In this document: in pieces, positions 19,105-29,218 of the stretch
Position numbering within the stretch: position 1 is the stretch's first letter
Layout: every line of letters begins with the position of its first letter
Source of the DNA: Candidatus Nitrosocosmicus oleophilus
Lineage (GTDB): Archaea; Thermoproteota; Nitrososphaeria; Nitrososphaerales; Nitrososphaeraceae
Assembly: GCF_000802205.1 (NCBI RefSeq)
Contig: NZ_CP012850.1
Span: forward strand, 3,126,587 to 3,190,586
Length of the DNA: 64,000 bases
Reading direction: 5' to 3'
Notes under the pieces: model-generated
The model's database searches: none
Told to the model about the DNA's origin: nothing
What the model saw: only the letters and a program-made list of their open reading frames with translations
Translations under genes and position numbers: made by a program

Positions 19105-19212
19105 GGTATATCATTATCTATTTTCCATGTTTTTATTTATCTTTAATATGTTTCTGGGATAAGTGTAAATTGGGTCAAAATTCGGGAAAAGAAATGTAAA
19201 AGACTGTGATAG

Positions 19213-19791
19213 TTATCTACAAGTTATCAGAACTTTGAAGTGATTAGTATTACCAGTAGATAATTCGGTATATATGACGGTCTTAAGGGTGCCACAAGTC
19301 ATAGAGCCCAAATCAAATGAAGTACCACTCAACTGTAATCCTGGAAAATGACACAAGGTATTCTTTGTGTCCAAATTGCCCTTAAATGTATACGAAATAC
19401 CATTTGCTTTCCCGCTTATAATATGACCACTTTTTTCTCCAGTAGATCCTTTGATAGAAATTGTTCCGGACCATTTACCATTCTTCTTGTCAGCAGTAAC
19501 TTTGAAATAGCCGGGGGAGATTATGACTCCCTTTTGTCCGGTTGCACAATTATAAATGGATTGTTGAGTATTTTTTGCCTGTACGTGAGTTATTGATCCT
19601 TTGTTACTTGATGAAGACTTCATCGTAGAAGATGAAGTGTCAGACACCGTATTCGGATTAGCATTATCACTAAAATCAGTTATCGTTTCAGTAGCTTGTA
19701 CAGATCCAAAAAACATCAAACTCGGTGCCATAAATACACCTGTAATAAGTGTTAAAACTATAAACAAACCTTTTGAAATTGGTTTAGACAT
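19213..19791 (-). CDS. Secreted protein of unknown function
   Basis: A 192-residue exported protein. It has an N-terminal signal peptide (residues 8-34, ending SVQA), a Ser/Thr/Asn-rich linker (35-75) and a beta-rich domain from about 78 (YNCATGQKGVIISPGYFKV, then WSGTISI, ISYTFKGNL). Four cysteines (NCAT, LCHF, MTCG, ITCR) probably form two disulfides. No family is recognised. It resembles many small exported beta proteins of this genome and may sit at the cell surface. ATG start. Confidence 0.65.
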   Translation of the reverse strand: MSKPISKGLFIVLTLITGVFMAPSLMFFGSVQATETITDFSDNANPNTVSDTSSSTMKSSSSNKGSITHVQAKNTQQSIYNCATGQKGVIISPGYFKVTADKKNGKWSGTISIKGSTGEKSGHIISGKANGISYTFKGNLDTKNTLCHFPGLQLSGTSFDLGSMTCGTLKTVIYTELSTGNTNHFKVLITCR

Positions 19792-19935
19792 TCATAGTAT
19801 TCAATTTATTGTTATACTTAAGTGATATGCTAATTCTCCCCTATGTAAGAAAACAATTCAGGATCCTGTTAAGAATTTAAAAGATTGTCTAGTAATTAAC
19901 ATCAAATTATTTAAAGTCTGTGTTTCTAATATCTG

Positions 19936-20196
19936 TTAGCCGGTGTACTTTAGTACTCTGGGTTTTGTATAATTGCCTATATCATACCCCATTTCTCTAA
20001 AATATTTTAGGGTTAATTTATAAACTATTTCATCATGATCTACAATTTCTAGTATGTGTTTCCATGAAATTTCTTCATTATCATGAATTTCGCCAGACAG
20101 TTTTGTAACAAGATCCCGAGCTTCTGCTTTGCAGTCCTCAAACGTCTTTCCATTCTTATAAGCTCTATTTCTTGGATCACAATTCGCATTATTCAA
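19936..20196 (-). CDS. Hypothetical soluble protein
   Basis: An 86-residue protein of mixed helical character without a signal peptide. Visible features are two cysteines (NCDP and DCKA), a helix with EARDLVTKLSGEI, and an aromatic C-terminal half (YKLTLKYFREMGYDIG). Codon pattern and amino-acid balance look like a real gene. The start is TTG. No family recognised. Confidence 0.55.
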   Translation of the reverse strand: MNNANCDPRNRAYKNGKTFEDCKAEARDLVTKLSGEIHDNEEISWKHILEIVDHDEIVYKLTLKYFREMGYDIGNYTKPRVLKYTG

Positions 20197-20448
20197 ATGA
20201 TAACTTATTAATCAATTTGCAAATATATAACATTATTTCAGCTTTCAAGATAAGAGGATTTCTTTGAAAAATATAAAGTTAAGAAGGGACAAATTAACAA
20301 AGAATCAGTTTCTTGTAAATTAATACATTAATCATTTAGAAAAACAACACGTTACATTGGATTTTACAAAATTCATTGAAAAGTAGATAAATCAAGAGAG
20401 TACGTAATGATATTCTTATTTATTGTTGATGTTTTCTAATTCTTATAA

Positions 20449-21255
20449 TTGTACATAAATGTTGAAGGAATTAACGTAAAGTATGACGAATTTGGAAAAA
20501 GCAATGAGAAAATTGTTCTATTCCTGCACGGTTTAGGATCTTCATCCTTAACATGGCGGGATATTCCCGAAGCACTCTCAAAGCATTTTCATACCATAGC
20601 ATTGGACCTAGTCGGGTTTGGATTGACCGATAAACCTCATGAAAATTATACTATAGATTATTTCTGTAAATTTCTAGATAAATTTTTGAGTAAAATGGGA
20701 GTAGAAAGTACCGAGAAGTTGAATGTTATAGGACATTCATTGGGTGGATACATAGCTTTAGAATACTCGATCAGAAACAAAACTAGAATCAATAAATTGA
20801 TATTATTTAATTCTTCGGGTCTCTTGGGCAAGCCCACGCCTTTACTTTGTGACTATTTGAATGCTGTGCTGACCATAGATCCTGTTTTGAGGTACAATAA
20901 TCTTAAAAATGTGTTTGAAAAGCTGTTAGCAGATCGAATCAGACTCCTTCCGATTGTCGTAGACATTTTTGTTTCAATAATCGATATGCCTGGTGCAAAG
21001 CATGCGTTTGAATCCGCATTTGAAAATAGTACCTCAACGACATTGGATTTGAACACGATTGATACGATTAAAGAAATTCCTTGTCTTATTATTTGGGGAG
21101 AAAAAGACAGACTAATTCCAGTAACATTTGCAGAAAAATTTAGGGAAATATTAGAAAACGCAACAATATTGATAATGAAAGACGCTGGACATTCACCGTT
21201 TATCGAAAAGCCTGCGATTGTTTATCAAACATTATTGGATTTTCTTGTTACCTAA
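20449..21255 (+). CDS. Alpha/beta hydrolase
   Basis: A 268-residue hydrolase. The oxyanion segment is [11 protein letters not shown], the nucleophile elbow GHSLGG carries Ser97, and the triad is completed by Asp220 (WGEKDRL) and His248 (DAGHSPF). The lid region (about 125-205) is helical. The family includes esterases, lipases and C-C hydrolases; the substrate is not evident. No signal peptide, so cytosolic. The start is TTG at the very beginning of the first strand; no longer start is available. Confidence 0.87.
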
Positions 21256-21429
21256 TAATAGTATTAGATATTGCAAATTTAGAGAATTGTTTGGAATATT
21301 GGAGATGAAGAAATGATATAAAAATATACTGTAAATTTATTATGCTAAAATGTAGTAGAAGATAAAACTGTTACTAGAATTTAATTAAAAGATATGTTAA
21401 ATACCCCAAATACAAAGTTATAGTATAAT

Positions 21430-22080
21430 ATGAACAGTTCTACCAGATTATTGCTCCTATCTTTTATGATTATAGTTCTGTTTACTACCATTAGTATTAA
21501 TCATTTATCGTTTGTGAGGGGGGATGATGATGATGATGATAACGATTTCTCTGATAAAGATGTAATTCAAATTTGTTGCACATGGGGTTACGAATTAGCC
21601 GATGGCCTTTTAACATATTCGATAGAAACTGACGATGACGACGATGATCTCAAGGAAGCGGTAAGAAATGCAGTTGACTCTTGGAATGAGGCTCTGACTG
21701 GAATTACTTTGATTGAAACAGATGACAATGAAGATATCAAGATTTCTTTCAAAAATGATGGAAAAAGAATAGCTGGAAAAACTGTAAACTATTTTGACCA
21801 GTTTGGATTCATAAGACAATCTCATATAACAGTATCAGAAGAATCATACGATCGTGATTTTAGTTCCTCACAAATCGAGCAAATCACATTGCATGAGTTG
21901 GGTCATGTACTTGGTCTTGATCACGCCAACTTCAGAGGAAATCTAATGACTGAAAGAGTAGATATTGGCAGCCCGACAATCTCATCTTGTGAAATAGAAG
22001 CTGTGCATATAGCCAACGCCTGGAGGATAAATGGCGGAGACACGATGTATTTACCAAGAGAAAACTATATGGAATGTTAG
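21430..22080 (+). CDS. Secreted matrixin-like zinc metalloprotease
   Basis: A 216-residue exported protease. A signal peptide (residues 6-30) is followed by an acidic run of Asp and a peptidase M10/M12-type domain. The zinc site HELGHVLGLDH is at 155-165, and NLM at 171-173 can serve as the Met-turn. The strand KISFKND and FIRQSHITV before the zinc helix fit the matrixin layout. No pro-domain with a cysteine switch is visible. It could cleave surface or matrix proteins; note the large secreted repeat protein about 0.7 kb downstream. ATG start with a TATA-like element upstream. Confidence 0.85.
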   Translation: MNSSTRLLLLSFMIIVLFTTISINHLSFVRGDDDDDDNDFSDKDVIQICCTWGYELADGLLTYSIETDDDDDDLKEAVRNAVDSWNEALTGITLIETDDNEDIKISFKNDGKRIAGKTVNYFDQFGFIRQSHITVSEESYDRDFSSSQIEQITLHELGHVLGLDHANFRGNLMTERVDIGSPTISSCEIEAVHIANAWRINGGDTMYLPRENYMEC

Positions 22081-22337
22081 AAACAAGAAAAAATCTATTA
22101 GCTTAAAATAGTCATCATAATTTTTTGGTCCAAATTAATTTTCCAATGCAGCTGAAAAACAAAAAAAGCGGATGTAGTTTCATTTAAATGCTATCTCAGA
22201 TAGTTGCGCAGAACCAAATACAGTTATTTTAATTATGAATCAATTATCTTAAAAGAACTTTAAATAAATTTGCAAATTTATCAAAAAGAAACAACTTTGT
22301 TCTCTAGAATCAATGTATTTAATAATATCTTAAACTC

Positions 22338-22541
22338 ATGTTATATGTGAATATTCTTCAAAAAAAATACAAGTGTGAAAAAGATGGAGAGAAGTTTGAT
22401 ACTTATGAGAAATATATTGAACATGGTAGAAAAGTACACCATAAAGTAGTTTTAAAATGTAATAAATGTGGTAAACAGTTCGTTAGTGAAAAAGACAGAT
22501 TACATCACGTTCAAGCACGTTGTAAAGATAAAAAAGACTAA
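22338..22541 (+). CDS. Small C2H2 zinc-finger protein
   Basis: A 67-residue basic protein with two zinc-finger units. The second is complete: CNKCGKQF followed by HHVQARC, a C2H2/C2HC pattern; the first has YKCEKDGEKF with a later HGRKVHH and lacks a second Cys. Such small zinc fingers are common in thaumarchaea and may bind nucleic acid or protein. ATG start. Confidence 0.7.
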   Translation: MLYVNILQKKYKCEKDGEKFDTYEKYIEHGRKVHHKVVLKCNKCGKQFVSEKDRLHHVQARCKDKKD

Positions 22542-22788
22542 TCCAATTTTCATATTTGTTTACTTTTTTTATTAAATATTCCTAGCAACATAGAATATGA
22601 AATTTTTTAGTCTAACGTAACTTTATCAAAACCAATAGTTTGATAGGAAAACATAAGAAATTAAAAAATTAAATATTCTATATTTTGGGAAGTCTTTGTC
22701 TTTTGAAATGTTTTAAGAATTTAGAAATTAAATTTATGAATATTTTTTAAAAATTTTAGTAAAAATATTTAAGAAAATTGGGGATGGA

Positions 22789-24765
22789 TTAGTTGTTATC
22801 TTCGCCATCTTCACCGTTGTCGCCATCTTCACCGTTGTCGCCATCTTCACCGTTGTCGCCATCTTCACCGTTGTCGCCATCTTCACCGTTGTCGCCATCA
22901 GATTGTCCAGATGATGCTGATTGTTTTTCGTTGTCGCCATTACTGCTGCCATCGTTGTCTCCGCTCTTGTCATTGTTACTGTCAGATTCTGTTGATGTTG
23001 ATTTGGAATCGCTGCTGTCAGAATCGCTGTCGCTGCTGCCTTCATTAGATGGTGCGGATCTTGCAGATTGTGTTTGGGCGCCATCATTATTGTTGTCGCC
23101 GCTATCATCATCTTCTTCCTCACTACCTGATCCTTGAGATTGACCGATTCCTTGGTTTGCAGAGTTGCCACCGCCACCGTTGCCGCCACTTTGACCTGCT
23201 ACGTTATCGCCAAAGTTTTGTTGGTTTTGTAAGTTGACATTGTTTCCTGAGCCTATTGAATCTCCACCAGAAACTACAAGGCTTCTTTGGTTTGAGGATT
23301 GTTCTTGGCCAATTGCTTGGTTTGCAGAGTTGCCGCTACCTTTACCGTTGCCGCCACTTTGACCTGCTACGTTATCGCCAAAGTTTTGTTGGTTTTGTAA
23401 GTTGAGGTTATTTCCAGATAGAATGGAATCTCCACCAGAAACTACAAGGCTTCTTTGGTTTGAGGATTGTTCTTGGCCAATTGCTTGGTTTGCAGAGTTG
23501 CCGCTGTATTTACCGTTGCCGCCACTTTGACCTATTGTGTTGTCGCCAAAGTTTTGTTGGTTTTGTAAGTTTGCATTATTACAAGATACAGTAGCATCTT
23601 CTCCTGAAACACATAATGCATTTTGGTTAGAGGATTGTGATTGACCGATTCCTTGGTTTGCAGAGTTGCCGCTACCTTTACCGTTGCCGCCACTTTGACC
23701 TGCTGTGTTGTCGCCAAAGTTTTGTTGGTTTTGGGCACTCAAGTTATTGCAGGATGCAGCTATACTCCCTCCAGCAACACATAATGCATTTTGGTTAGAG
23801 GATTGTGATTGACCGATTCCTTGGTTTGCAGAGTTGCCGCTACCTTTACCGTTGCCGCCACTTTGACCTGCTGTGTTGTCGCCAAAGTTTTGTTGGTTTT
23901 GGGCACTCAAGTTATTGCAGGACACATCTATATCTCCGCCAGCAACACATAATGCATTTTGGTTAGAGGATTGTGATTGACCGATTCCTTGGTTTGCAGA
24001 GTTGCCGCTACCTTTACCGTCGCCTCCTATTTGACCTGCTACGTTATCGCCAAAGTTTTGTTGGTTTTGTAAGTTTGCATTATTACAAGATAGAGCTACA
24101 TCCTCACCAGCAACACATAATGCATTTTGGTTAGAGGATTGTGATTGACCGATTCCTTGGTTTGCAGAGTTGCCGCTACCTTTACCGTCGCCTCCTATTT
24201 GACCTGCTACATTGTTTCCTTCATTTTCTTGGTTTTGTAAGTTGAGGTTATTTCCAGATAGAATGGAATCTTCACCAGAAACTACCAAGGTTCCTTGATT
24301 AGAGGATTGTTCTTGGCCAATTGCTTGGTCGATAGAGTTGCCGCTGTATTTACCGTCGCCTCCTATTTGACCTGCTACATTGTTTCCTTCATTTTCTTGG
24401 TTTTGTAAGTTGAGGTTATTACAGGCTATAAAAGTGCCATCGCCGCTTACACAAACTGCAACTTGACCTGAGGATTGTTCTTGGCCAATTGCTTGGTCGA
24501 TAGAGTTGCCGCTGTATTTACCGTCGCCTCCTATTTGACCTGCTACATTGTTTCCTTCATTTTCTTGGTTTTGTAAGTTCAAGTTGTTACAAGATATAAA
24601 AGTGTCAATTCCTGACAAACAAATTCCGAGCTGAGTAGCACCCTGTATTTGTTCTATGGATTGTGATGCCTCATTTTGCGCATATATATTACTTGGAGCA
24701 GCCATTAAAGCCGGTGCCAAAGTTAACATAATGAATATTGGTAGTATAGTTAGTAGGTATTTCAT
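22789..24765 (-). CDS. Large secreted Q/N/G-rich repeat protein
   Basis: A 658-residue exported protein. A signal peptide (residues 1-30, ending NIYAQ) leads directly into nine 56-residue repeats (31-533), a tenth partial repeat and an acidic Ser/Asp-rich tail (about 545-658) ending in five GDNGED units. Each repeat has a Q/S part (AIGQEQSSNQ), a hairpin-like part with two Cys ten residues apart (CVAG then SCNN), an N/Q part (NLQNQQNFGDN) and AGQ with a Gly-rich turn. In repeats 3, 8 and 9 both Cys are replaced together by Val and Gly. The spacing of Gln and Asn recalls curli-type amyloid repeats. Function is unknown; a fibrous surface or biofilm protein is my inference. Confidence 0.85.
   Translation of the reverse strand: MKYLLTILPIFIMLTLAPALMAAPSNIYAQNEASQSIEQIQGATQLGICLSGIDTFISCNNLNLQNQENEGNNVAGQIGGDGKYSGNSIDQAIGQEQSSGQVAVCVSGDGTFIACNNLNLQNQENEGNNVAGQIGGDGKYSGNSIDQAIGQEQSSNQGTLVVSGEDSILSGNNLNLQNQENEGNNVAGQIGGDGKGSGNSANQGIGQSQSSNQNALCVAGEDVALSCNNANLQNQQNFGDNVAGQIGGDGKGSGNSANQGIGQSQSSNQNALCVAGGDIDVSCNNLSAQNQQNFGDNTAGQSGGNGKGSGNSANQGIGQSQSSNQNALCVAGGSIAASCNNLSAQNQQNFGDNTAGQSGGNGKGSGNSANQGIGQSQSSNQNALCVSGEDATVSCNNANLQNQQNFGDNTIGQSGGNGKYSGNSANQAIGQEQSSNQRSLVVSGGDSILSGNNLNLQNQQNFGDNVAGQSGGNGKGSGNSANQAIGQEQSSNQRSLVVSGGDSIGSGNNVNLQNQQNFGDNVAGQSGGNGGGGNSANQGIGQSQGSGSEEEDDDSGDNNNDGAQTQSARSAPSNEGSSDSDSDSSDSKSTSTESDSNNDKSGDNDGSSNGDNEKQSASSGQSDGDNGEDGDNGEDGDNGEDGDNGEDGDNGEDGEDNN
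22800..22900 (-). repeat. 18-bp repeats coding the acidic GDNGED tail
   Basis: Five near-identical 18-bp units encode GDNGED at the C-terminus of the large secreted repeat protein. The acidic tail could bind calcium or hold the protein at the cell surface. Confidence 0.8.
23167..24675 (-). repeat. 168-bp tandem repeats, nine copies
   Basis: The coding repeats of the large secreted protein. Eight units are 168 bp and the ninth is 165 bp. Neighbouring copies are very similar, and sub-blocks appear exchanged between copies, as expected from repeated recombination within the array. Confidence 0.88.
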
Positions 24766-25300
24766 TATAGTGTTCTTCTATGTTAATTTTCAATATTTAA
24801 ACTTTATTCAAATTAACCGCAATAATGTTCAATAACAATCATTGATAAAATTTTTCTAATATTATGTTAGATAACATATGTACCTTTTGTATATCGTATA
24901 TCATTGATTTATCAATTGTTATGGTTATATGCCACATTTCCTGCACGGGACTATCACTGCTGTCAATATAGAAGTATTATTACTTTGCAATTTGTTGACA
25001 TATCCTCATAGCATACTGTAAAATGCTATTGTTAACGGTCAATATCTAAACAGCTAAACTACCAATAGCATCCCCTCGAGAAGGAACTATTGCCCTAAAA
25101 GAATTTAAAGAATTATTAGAAGATCATATTTCACCGCCGTACTATGGATGCGAGACCAAAAGATACTTCATTACAAGAAATTATCTGGAAATCTAGATTC
25201 TTAAGAATTCTTCAAAGTTGTAAAATTTCCCTCTCTTTCTTAATATACACATGTGCATACGTTAGTAATTAGTTATTAAGGATAACCCTATCAATAAATT
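24766..25300. other. Intergenic, promoter side of the large repeat gene
   Basis: A TATA-like TTTAAATA (24794-24801, minus strand) lies about 30 nt upstream of the repeat-protein start. A short open frame near 25030-25198 encodes ALKEFKELLEDHISPPYYG but lacks a start codon and may be a gene relic. Nothing else is seen. Confidence 0.5.
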
Positions 25301-25714
25301 ATGAGAAAATATAAAAGATCTCATGAACAAGATATTCAGAATCATATGAAACGCATCATGAATTCAAAATCGACAATTGTATTTTTATTAGCGGTAGCAC
25401 TTGGAGCATCATCTTTTCTGGGTAATAATTATAACGTAGCGATAGCTCAAACATTTTCGGTGCCCAACCCTCAATCATATTCGACCGGTAATATTGGAAA
25501 TGTAACTAGTGAGGAAAGTGATACCTTTTTCCAGTTAGATGATGCAGTGCAAACTACGCAGACATTGATCAATGAAACGCAGTCCGCGATTATCAATAAC
25601 AATATTACAGAAGCGATGAATTTACTAAACCAAGCATACAGTGAAACGGTTCAAATACAAAATAACGCTAATAATTTGATATGGGACTCACCTTCATCAA
25701 ATGAAGGTGCCTAG
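25301..25714 (+). CDS. Secreted helical protein
   Basis: A 137-residue exported protein with a signal peptide that begins properly at the third or fourth in-frame ATG (residues 16 or 20: MNSKSTIVFLLAVALGAS, ending VAIAQ). The mature part is polar and mostly helical (LDDAVQTTQTLINETQ and so on), without cysteines. The upstream 15-19 residues are charged and atypical for a signal peptide, so the start given may be too long. No family recognised. Confidence 0.6.
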   Translation: MRKYKRSHEQDIQNHMKRIMNSKSTIVFLLAVALGASSFLGNNYNVAIAQTFSVPNPQSYSTGNIGNVTSEESDTFFQLDDAVQTTQTLINETQSAIINNNITEAMNLLNQAYSETVQIQNNANNLIWDSPSSNEGA

Positions 25715-26275
25715 ATAATTCTCGGATCAAAAATAATCATTTTTTTGCTCAAGTTAATGCTAGATTTTTCTATTATTAATTTATAAGCACAGCGGTTTTG
25801 CTTTTTTGAATTAGAATTATCTTTTTCTAGTTGTATACTATAGTAGAAAAAATATACCTAAATACATTCATAATAACATAATACTACCATTAAATAGTAA
25901 TCTCTTATGAATAGCCCCATGAATATTTAGAAAGGATCCTTAATTAATTACCCATCTAAAGAAACATAGGTCGTCTAGATGAATACGGGTGATTAATCAA
26001 TATATTTCAGTAGTAGTAATAAAAATGATAACTTTATAATGAATTCTCACTTTGCATTGTATGTTGTCAAAGATTCCAAATCTTAGCCACTATCTTGTAT
26101 AACATAAGGAAACAATGCAATATCATAAATAGGAATTTGAGTATGGGATCAAACCTTCTTTTTAAATATGGAAAACTAAATTGGTTACATTGTTCGACGG
26201 TCGAAGGTCTAAACGATCCTCCAAGACCAAAATACCAAGATTTAGGAATTCAAATAATGGGCGATAATGAATTAA
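25715..26275. other. No gene called
   Basis: About 560 bases. An open frame at 26095-26325 overlaps the NTF2-like gene on the other strand and has no family features; it is not called. Confidence 0.55.
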
Positions 26276-26776
26276 CTAATTATTGCATAAATCCAGTATT
26301 CGCCTTGCTTGTTGAATCCCTGTAACAGGCATATTTTTTTCCTGAATTAGTCCTATTTGAACTAGGACAGAAGCTTGATCCCAGTATATGTGCTCATGAG
26401 CAATTTTAGATCCTGCAAATTTCATAATAACTACATGAGGTATCTCCACATATTTTCCGGTAGGTTCCACCCCAGGTAACATATATTCAATTTCTCTATC
26501 ATGAGTAAAGCTAATTATGATTTCATCTACTACCTGATCTTTACCTACCGTCCTTGATATAGGTATTATTTTTATATCTTTAGGCATTTTTCCAACAAAG
26601 CTATTTTTATAAAAGCTATATACTTCGTCATATCCATAACCACCAGCCAAAGTCGGCACATGATGAACATAGGGTTCATCGGTCATAGTAGTCATAGTTG
26701 CTTCGACATCCTCTTTGTCGAATTCATATTCTATATGTTTATCAAATATTTTACCTAGTTTTTCAGGACCGGTCAT
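26276..26776 (-). CDS. NTF2-like/SnoaL-like protein
   Basis: A 166-residue soluble protein with the cone-shaped NTF2-like fold: an N-terminal helix (LGKIFDKHIEYEF), YVHHVPTLAGG, an EVYSFYKNSF helix, strand pairs (VVDEIIISFTHDREIEYML) and HVVIMKFAGSKIAHEHIYWDQASVL. This layout fits the SnoaL/polyketide-cyclase-like branch often annotated as 'nuclear transport factor 2 family'. Activity is unknown; the family includes isomerases, hydrolases and binding proteins. ATG start. Confidence 0.8.
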   Translation of the reverse strand: MTGPEKLGKIFDKHIEYEFDKEDVEATMTTMTDEPYVHHVPTLAGGYGYDEVYSFYKNSFVGKMPKDIKIIPISRTVGKDQVVDEIIISFTHDREIEYMLPGVEPTGKYVEIPHVVIMKFAGSKIAHEHIYWDQASVLVQIGLIQEKNMPVTGIQQARRILDLCNN

Positions 26777-26982
26777 ACTAGTTAGGGCATTCCATTGCTT
26801 AAAGATTTGTCTGTTTGAAATCTAAATCACGTGCAGGCTATTTGGATATTTGAAATAAATTGGGTCCAGGTGGATAAATTTTGGAAGGATGTACGTTTAG
26901 AGAATTCCCTTAATACTAATCAAGCTCTAGTCATTCATCACCATTGGGTATCCTGACCTGACTTAATGTTTACATATGATAG

Positions 26983-27165
26983 ATGATAACCAATACCATG
27001 ACAATGTTTGCGTGTCCAAAATGTGGAGAATCGTACATTGCTACACCCCCAGACTCGGACCACAAAAAGTCAACAAAATACCCTGATAGAGATACAATTC
27101 CAACAAGTGTTGAATGCAAAATGTGCGGAAATTTAAATACGATTTACTGGAAATCAATTCAATAA
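26983..27165 (+). CDS. Small zinc-ribbon protein
   Basis: A 60-residue protein with two Cys pairs, CPKCGES near residue 11 and CKMCGN near 46, the signature of a single zinc ribbon. It may bind nucleic acid or protein. The true start could be either of two later ATG codons (MTMFACPKCG). Short, but the cysteine pattern supports it. Confidence 0.65.
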   Translation: MITNTMTMFACPKCGESYIATPPDSDHKKSTKYPDRDTIPTSVECKMCGNLNTIYWKSIQ

Positions 27166-27306
27166 TTTTTTTGTCTATTTACAGGCCATTAATTCCTTTT
27201 ACGAGTAACGCCATAGATACGCTAAAGAATGTGTTTGAATAACCATCGCATTTTATCTCTATCCCCCCATAATTAAATAATAAACTATTCAATAATGATC
27301 ATATAA

Positions 27307-29031
27307 CTATTTTACAATTGGACTAATTTGAGTTACTACTGGTAAAGTAAATGCGAATGTTGCCCCCTTATCCTCATTATTGTTTTTAGTCCATATTTTC
27401 CCCCCGTGAGCTTCTATAATATTTTTACAAATATATTCCAAGACCAGTTCCTGATGGAGAACCTGTTATGAATTTATTAAATAACTTTGGCAATATCTCC
27501 TTATCGATTCCTGGACCAGAGTCACTAATCTTGACAAACACCATGTTGTAAGTCCTTTTGACAACTATAGTAATACTCCCTTTTTTAGTAAACTTTAATG
27601 CGTTGATCAAGATATTTGATAATACTTGAATTATTCGATTCTTATCGGCATAGACAAATAGATTTACAATTTTTTGTTTCTCAAACTGAATATCCAAATC
27701 GATATCTTTACCATCATTCTCCAATTTCATGCTAATATTATTTCTGTTTGCTTGACTAGAATAATCACTTATCAGGGTAGTCATCAATCCTAACAAATCA
27801 AATATTTCCAAATCCAAATCCAATGAACGGCTTTCAATTCTCGCAACATCTAGAATTTCTTCAGAAAGTTTCTGAAGTCTTTTTGAATTCTTTATGATTA
27901 TTTCTATATGGTCCTTGTATTCTTCTATTTCTCCCTCCCTCTTAGCCAGGAAGATTGAAAGTGCAAGTATGGGTTGAATTGGTGTACGTAATTCATGAGC
28001 TGCGACGTTAATGAACTCATCCTTTATTTTTATTTTTTCTGATTCTTTGATCTTTTCATACTGATCTTGTATCAACTCATTCCTCTCCCTGAGATTAATT
28101 GTATATCTTATTCCAGATATAGTAAGAGCAATAATATTAACGAAGTACCCCACATCCTTAAGTACGTGAGCTAAATTATGTGCTGTGTCAAAGGATTGAG
28201 TGGAGTAAGACATAATAATTTGTGAAAAAATATCTACTAATAAGTAAATAAGTATTCCCTAATAAATAACATCTTTTTTCAAGTAAAGTCGTTTCTTATA
28301 AAAGAAAATTAATGCCATGGTAAACAAAATTAAAGGAGGGATTTCGTATGGCCTATGCAAGTAATAATCGTCTAAAACACTTGCTGGAAAAACTATGAAG
28401 AAAGAGACTGTTGCGATAATTCCTGCAAAGATTCCCAAGAAAATAAGATACATTATGAGGTTTTTTGAAACTTTTCGACTAATTTTTTTTGATCGACATT
28501 TAGTGTAGGTGAATTTCGGACAGTTTTGTTCCCTTGAGTATCAGACGGATCTATTTTAGAGGATACCAAATCTTCTGGAAACACTGAAGAATATTTTGCT
28601 ATTGCAACTAAAAGCATACTACTAAGAAATATCCTGCCAGCAAACCATGTTTGGGGAATAAAGTAATTCAGAAAATCTGAATTCTCCATTAAACTATATG
28701 ATACCGCCACATGAAGTAAATCGATTAAGGCACTTACGGAAAAACCAATTCCAATAAACAAACTAAATTTATCATTCAAGTTCCTAGCGTGTAAGATGTA
28801 GTAAAATGCTGTGACTCCAGAAAATATTACAGCAAACAACTCTATGTAAAAGTGATGAATTTCCGAACCGATCCATAAATAAGGATTTACTGCCATAACC
28901 GTAAATAAGAAGAGCGGTATGGCAGGGATAAGAGTATATGTTATGAATCTCTTGTTTGAAAATAAGTCTAAGATCCTCAATGATTTTTGAAAACAACTAT
29001 ATAAGTATTGATCAAACAAAAGATATCCCAT
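27307..29031 (-). pseudogene. Sensor histidine kinase, three lesions
   Basis: Three fragments make one kinase. The N-terminal part (28453-29031) has five or more membrane spans; the frame shifts at its TAATG end and continues in 28259-28453 (spans, HRPYEIPPLIL). An in-frame TAG at 28259-28261 interrupts the next segment, which runs on in the same frame into 27425-28213: a last span, a coiled linker, the H-box HELRTPIQPI, N-box NILINALKFT, DSGPGID and SGTGLGIY. There a frameshift produces TAA, while the other frame carries CKNIIEAHGGKIW to a stop at 27307. All kinase motifs survive, so inactivation is recent, or the assembly has errors. It lies next to a receiver-domain gene. Confidence 0.82.
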
Positions 29032-29218
29032 CTGCCATTGTACACTTGTCGATTGGTAAAATTTGATACAGTACTAACGTAAATTGCAGAGATCGACCTA
29101 AACCATATAAAGAAATTTGTTCGAAAATGACCGCTCTCGATGAGAAGAATGGATACAAAGACAAACCAGATGGATTAATTCTAATCCTCGATATCAGAAT
29201 TTTTAAAGCTCCACACAT
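29012..29218 (-). CDS. Hypothetical 68-residue frame between cyclase and kinase
   Basis: The ATG overlaps the stop of the cyclase-receiver gene (TAATG), and the end overlaps the start of the kinase relic, so it could be the middle gene of an operon. The sequence (ALKILISRIRINPSGLSLYP and on) matches no family I know and has no clear domain. It may be a genuine small protein, a degraded piece of one neighbour, or chance. Confidence 0.3.
   Translation of the reverse strand: MCGALKILISRIRINPSGLSLYPFFSSRAVIFEQISLYGLGRSLQFTLVLYQILPIDKCTMADGISFV

Noticed and set aside
22793-23137. Ser/Pro/Leu repeat frame opposite the large repeat gene
   Set aside because: It is the complementary reading of the acidic Ser/Asp tail; no signal peptide and no start signals.
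25030-25198. Startless frame with a helical segment (ALKEFKELLEDHISPPYYG)
   Set aside because: No initiator codon and no homologue known to me; at most a relic.
26095-26325. 76-codon plus-strand open frame
   Set aside because: It overlaps the end of the NTF2-like gene and lacks any family signal.
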